A DNA stretch of 64,000 nucleotides from RGIG7111 sp036839975 (lineage in GTDB: Bacteria > Bacillota > Clostridia > Peptostreptococcales > Anaerovoracaceae): the NCBI GenBank assembly GCA_036839975.1, contig DAISVU010000006.1:1-64000 (forward strand). Reading direction: 5' to 3'. The position numbers and the translations under genes are program-made. How positions within the stretch are numbered: position 1 is the first letter of the stretch; each line of letters starts with the position of its first letter. The notes beneath the pieces were generated by a model. That model was not told where the DNA came from and searched no databases. It saw only the letters and a program-made list of their open reading frames with translations. This document shows positions 62,404 to 64,000 of the stretch, piece after piece.

Positions 62404-64000
62404 ATGACTGAATTTAAGATAGTATCCGACTATAGGATGATGGGCGATCAGCAGCAGGCTGTAGAAAAGCTTGCGGTCGGTGTTTTGAACGGCAGGACGC
62501 ACCAAAGCCTGATGGGAGTCACGGGCTCGGGGAAGACATTTACAATGGCAAATGTAATTGAAAGGGTGCAGAAGCCGACGTTGGTAATATCACACAATAA
62601 GACTCTGGCAGCTCAGCTTCACGGCGAATTCAAGCAGTTTTTCCCCGAAAACGCTGTAGAGTATTTTGTCTCATATTACGATTATTATCAACCGGAGGCG
62701 TACGTGCCTTCGACGGATACATATATAGAAAAAGATTCAGATATAAATGATGAGATCGATAAACTGAGACATTCGGCAACAGCGGCGCTTGCTGAGAGGA
62801 AAGATGTTATAATTGTTGCGAGTGTTTCCTGCATATACGGTCTCGGAAGCCCGTTCGACTACGAAAACCAAATGCTTTCGTTAAGGCCGGGAATGGAAAA
62901 AGACCGTCGTGAGATATTAAGAAAACTTGTAGACATCCGGTATGTGCGAAATGATCTGGAATTCGCGCGCGGTACTTTCAGGGCGCGCGGAGATACTATC
63001 GATATCTTTCCGTCAGGTTCCGAAAATGCTGTAAGGATCGAGCTTTTCGGTGATGAAGTCGAGACAATAAAGGAAATAAACCCGGTAACGGGAGAGATAG
63101 TCGGGATGAGAAACCACGTCGCGGTCTATCCGGCATCGCATTATGTAACATCAGAAGAAAATATAGAGATCGCGGTCAGGACGATAGAAGAGGAATTAAA
63201 TCAGAGGATCACATGGTTCAAGGACAGGGGCAAACTGCTTGAAGCGCAGAGGATAGAGCAGCGCACAAGATATGATATAGAGATGCTTCGTGAGATCGGG
63301 ACCTGTAAAGGGATTGAAAATTATTCGCGTCATCTGAACCTGCTGCAGCCCGGTACGCGGCCTTACACTCTGATAGATTATTTCCCTGATGATTTCTTAA
63401 TAATGCTAGATGAGTCACACGTAATGCTGCCGCAGCTCCGCGCCATGTACGCGGGTGACCGCTCCAGAAAGACTGCACTTGTGGATTACGGCTTCAGGCT
63501 GCCTTCAGCGCTTGACAACAGACCGCTTCGTTTCGATGAATTTGAAGAACTCGCAAAGCAGCAGATATATGTAAGCGCCACACCTGCGGCATATGAAAGA
63601 GAAATGAGCGGAGGCATAAGCGCGGAACAGATCATAAGACCGACGGGAATCCCTGATCCTCCTGTCGAAATAGTAAAGACAGAAGGTCAGATAGACCATT
63701 TGATCGGCAGCATAAACGAAACTGCGGAAAAGGGCGGTAAAGTATTAGTGACAACGCTTACAAAGAAAATGGCGGAAAGTCTGACAGATTATTTGAAGGA
63801 TGCGGGGATACGAATCCGCTATCTGCATTCCGAGATCGATACGCTTGAGAGGATGGAGATTCTTAGGGATATGAGAATGGATGTATTCGATGTGCTCGTA
63901 GGCATAAATCTTTTGCGAGAAGGGCTGGATATCCCCGAGGTCTCTCTTGTTGCGATACTCGATGCCGATAAGGAGGGTTTTTTGAGGACAGAGACTTCAC
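62404..64000 (+). CDS. uvrB: excinuclease ABC subunit B, 3' end outside the window
   Basis: The first 532 codons of UvrB, the helicase-like damage verifier of nucleotide excision repair. Walker A GVTGSGKT is at residues 38-45; SYYDYYQPEAYVPSTDTYIEK marks the beta-hairpin region, LDESHVMLPQLRAMYAGDRSRK the DEAD-like motif and ILREGLDIPEVSLVAILDADKEGFLR-type motif VI region the end of the visible part. No frame break was seen to base 64000. AGGAG lies six bases before the ATG. Preceded by a LexA box. The UvrC-binding C-terminus is not visible. Confidence 0.95.
   Translation, partial: MTEFKIVSDYRMMGDQQQAVEKLAVGVLNGRTHQSLMGVTGSGKTFTMANVIERVQKPTLVISHNKTLAAQLHGEFKQFFPENAVEYFVSYYDYYQPEAYVPSTDTYIEKDSDINDEIDKLRHSATAALAERKDVIIVASVSCIYGLGSPFDYENQMLSLRPGMEKDRREILRKLVDIRYVRNDLEFARGTFRARGDTIDIFPSGSENAVRIELFGDEVETIKEINPVTGEIVGMRNHVAVYPASHYVTSEENIEIAVRTIEEELNQRITWFKDRGKLLEAQRIEQRTRYDIEMLREIGTCKGIENYSRHLNLLQPGTRPYTLIDYFPDDFLIMLDESHVMLPQLRAMYAGDRSRKTALVDYGFRLPSALDNRPLRFDEFEELAKQQIYVSATPAAYEREMSGGISAEQIIRPTGIPDPPVEIVKTEGQIDHLIGSINETAEKGGKVLVTTLTKKMAESLTDYLKDAGIRIRYLHSEIDTLERMEILRDMRMDVFDVLVGINLLREGLDIPEVSLVAILDADKEGFLRTETS

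Noticed and set aside
1..64000. tRNA, rRNA, CRISPR arrays, insertion sequences and prophage
   Set aside because: No tRNA-like T-loop sequences in cloverleaf context, no regularly spaced repeats, no transposase or integrase motifs and no terminal inverted repeats were recognised by reading; a dedicated scan could still find a missed tRNA.

Overview
The window looks like chromosomal DNA from a strictly anaerobic Clostridia-type Firmicute. The closest resemblance by gene content is the Anaerovoracaceae / Eubacterium family XIII group; that placement is inferred from remembered protein families, without a search. The evidence is purine-rich GGAGG-type ribosome binding sites, mixed ATG/GTG/TTG starts, the tilS-ftsH-pucR-coaX-dusB order, a rubrerythrin with N-terminal rubredoxin, an FprA-type flavodiiron protein, a remnant of an acyl-CoA dehydrogenase/EtfA-rubredoxin locus, PucR, LytTR and a DUF134 regulator. 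I see no tRNA, rRNA, CRISPR array, insertion sequence or phage gene. Most of the window is housekeeping and metabolism.

Layout. 0.3-5.8 kb: phosphohexomutase; an Mrp-type Fe-S carrier with a frameshifted DUF134 regulator; then birA-bioY-histidine phosphatase behind a consensus promoter carrying a textbook BirA operator. 5.8-9.7 kb: an intact MarR regulator followed by two ABC exporter half-transporters, both broken by several independent lesions. 10.0-13.3 kb: nadA-nadB-nadC behind a promoter embedded in a NiaR-like palindrome. 13.4-20.0 kb: a lipoprotein-like metallo-beta-lactamase-fold protein without its metal ligands, a DUF815 AAA ATPase, ilvE, a frameshifted MaoC-like gene, an interrupted RNase HI, yycJ and rlmH. 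20.2-23.3 kb: a membrane-anchored protein of four tandem sulfite-oxidase-like repeats, and a Crp/Fnr regulator. 23.4-25.4 kb: a deletion scar joining an acyl-CoA dehydrogenase to an EtfA-rubredoxin fusion, then a frameshifted FprA. 25.6-32.7 kb: FHA-FtsW fusion and class B PBP, a small membrane protein, thioredoxin-reductase-like protein, rubrerythrin, NifU domain protein and PepV. 32.9-46.4 kb: metG (premature stop), tatD, tilS, ftsH, pucR, coaX, dusB, an SGNH hydrolase and nadE. 46.5-56.9 kb: EFR1-type flavodoxin-ferredoxin, purine permease and phosphoribosyltransferase, gap, a methyltransferase, thrH, a secreted M23 endopeptidase and glnA. 57.2-64 kb: LytTR regulator, a secreted tail-anchored protein, two further unknown proteins, signal peptidase I, citrate synthase and a LexA-box-controlled uvrB running off the end.

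How it fits together. NAD is made de novo (nadABC) and finished by glutamine-dependent nadE. Biotin is imported (bioY) and attached (birA) under BirA autocontrol. Oxygen and peroxide defence uses FprA, rubrerythrin and the thioredoxin-reductase-like protein. Wall growth uses the FHA-SEDS/PBP pair.

Two themes stand out. First, a high density of broken genes for a core region: eight loci carry single-base frameshifts, in-frame stops or deletions, including metG and rnhA. Some single-base losses sit in short homopolymers and could be sequencing error. The deletions, the in-frame stops and the damaged Walker A cannot be explained that way so easily. Second, several conserved proteins (BioY, DusB, TatD, TilS, EFR1, both ABC subunits) carry extra hydrophilic loops of roughly 25-50 residues in otherwise ordinary folds, and FtsH has a very long acidic tail.
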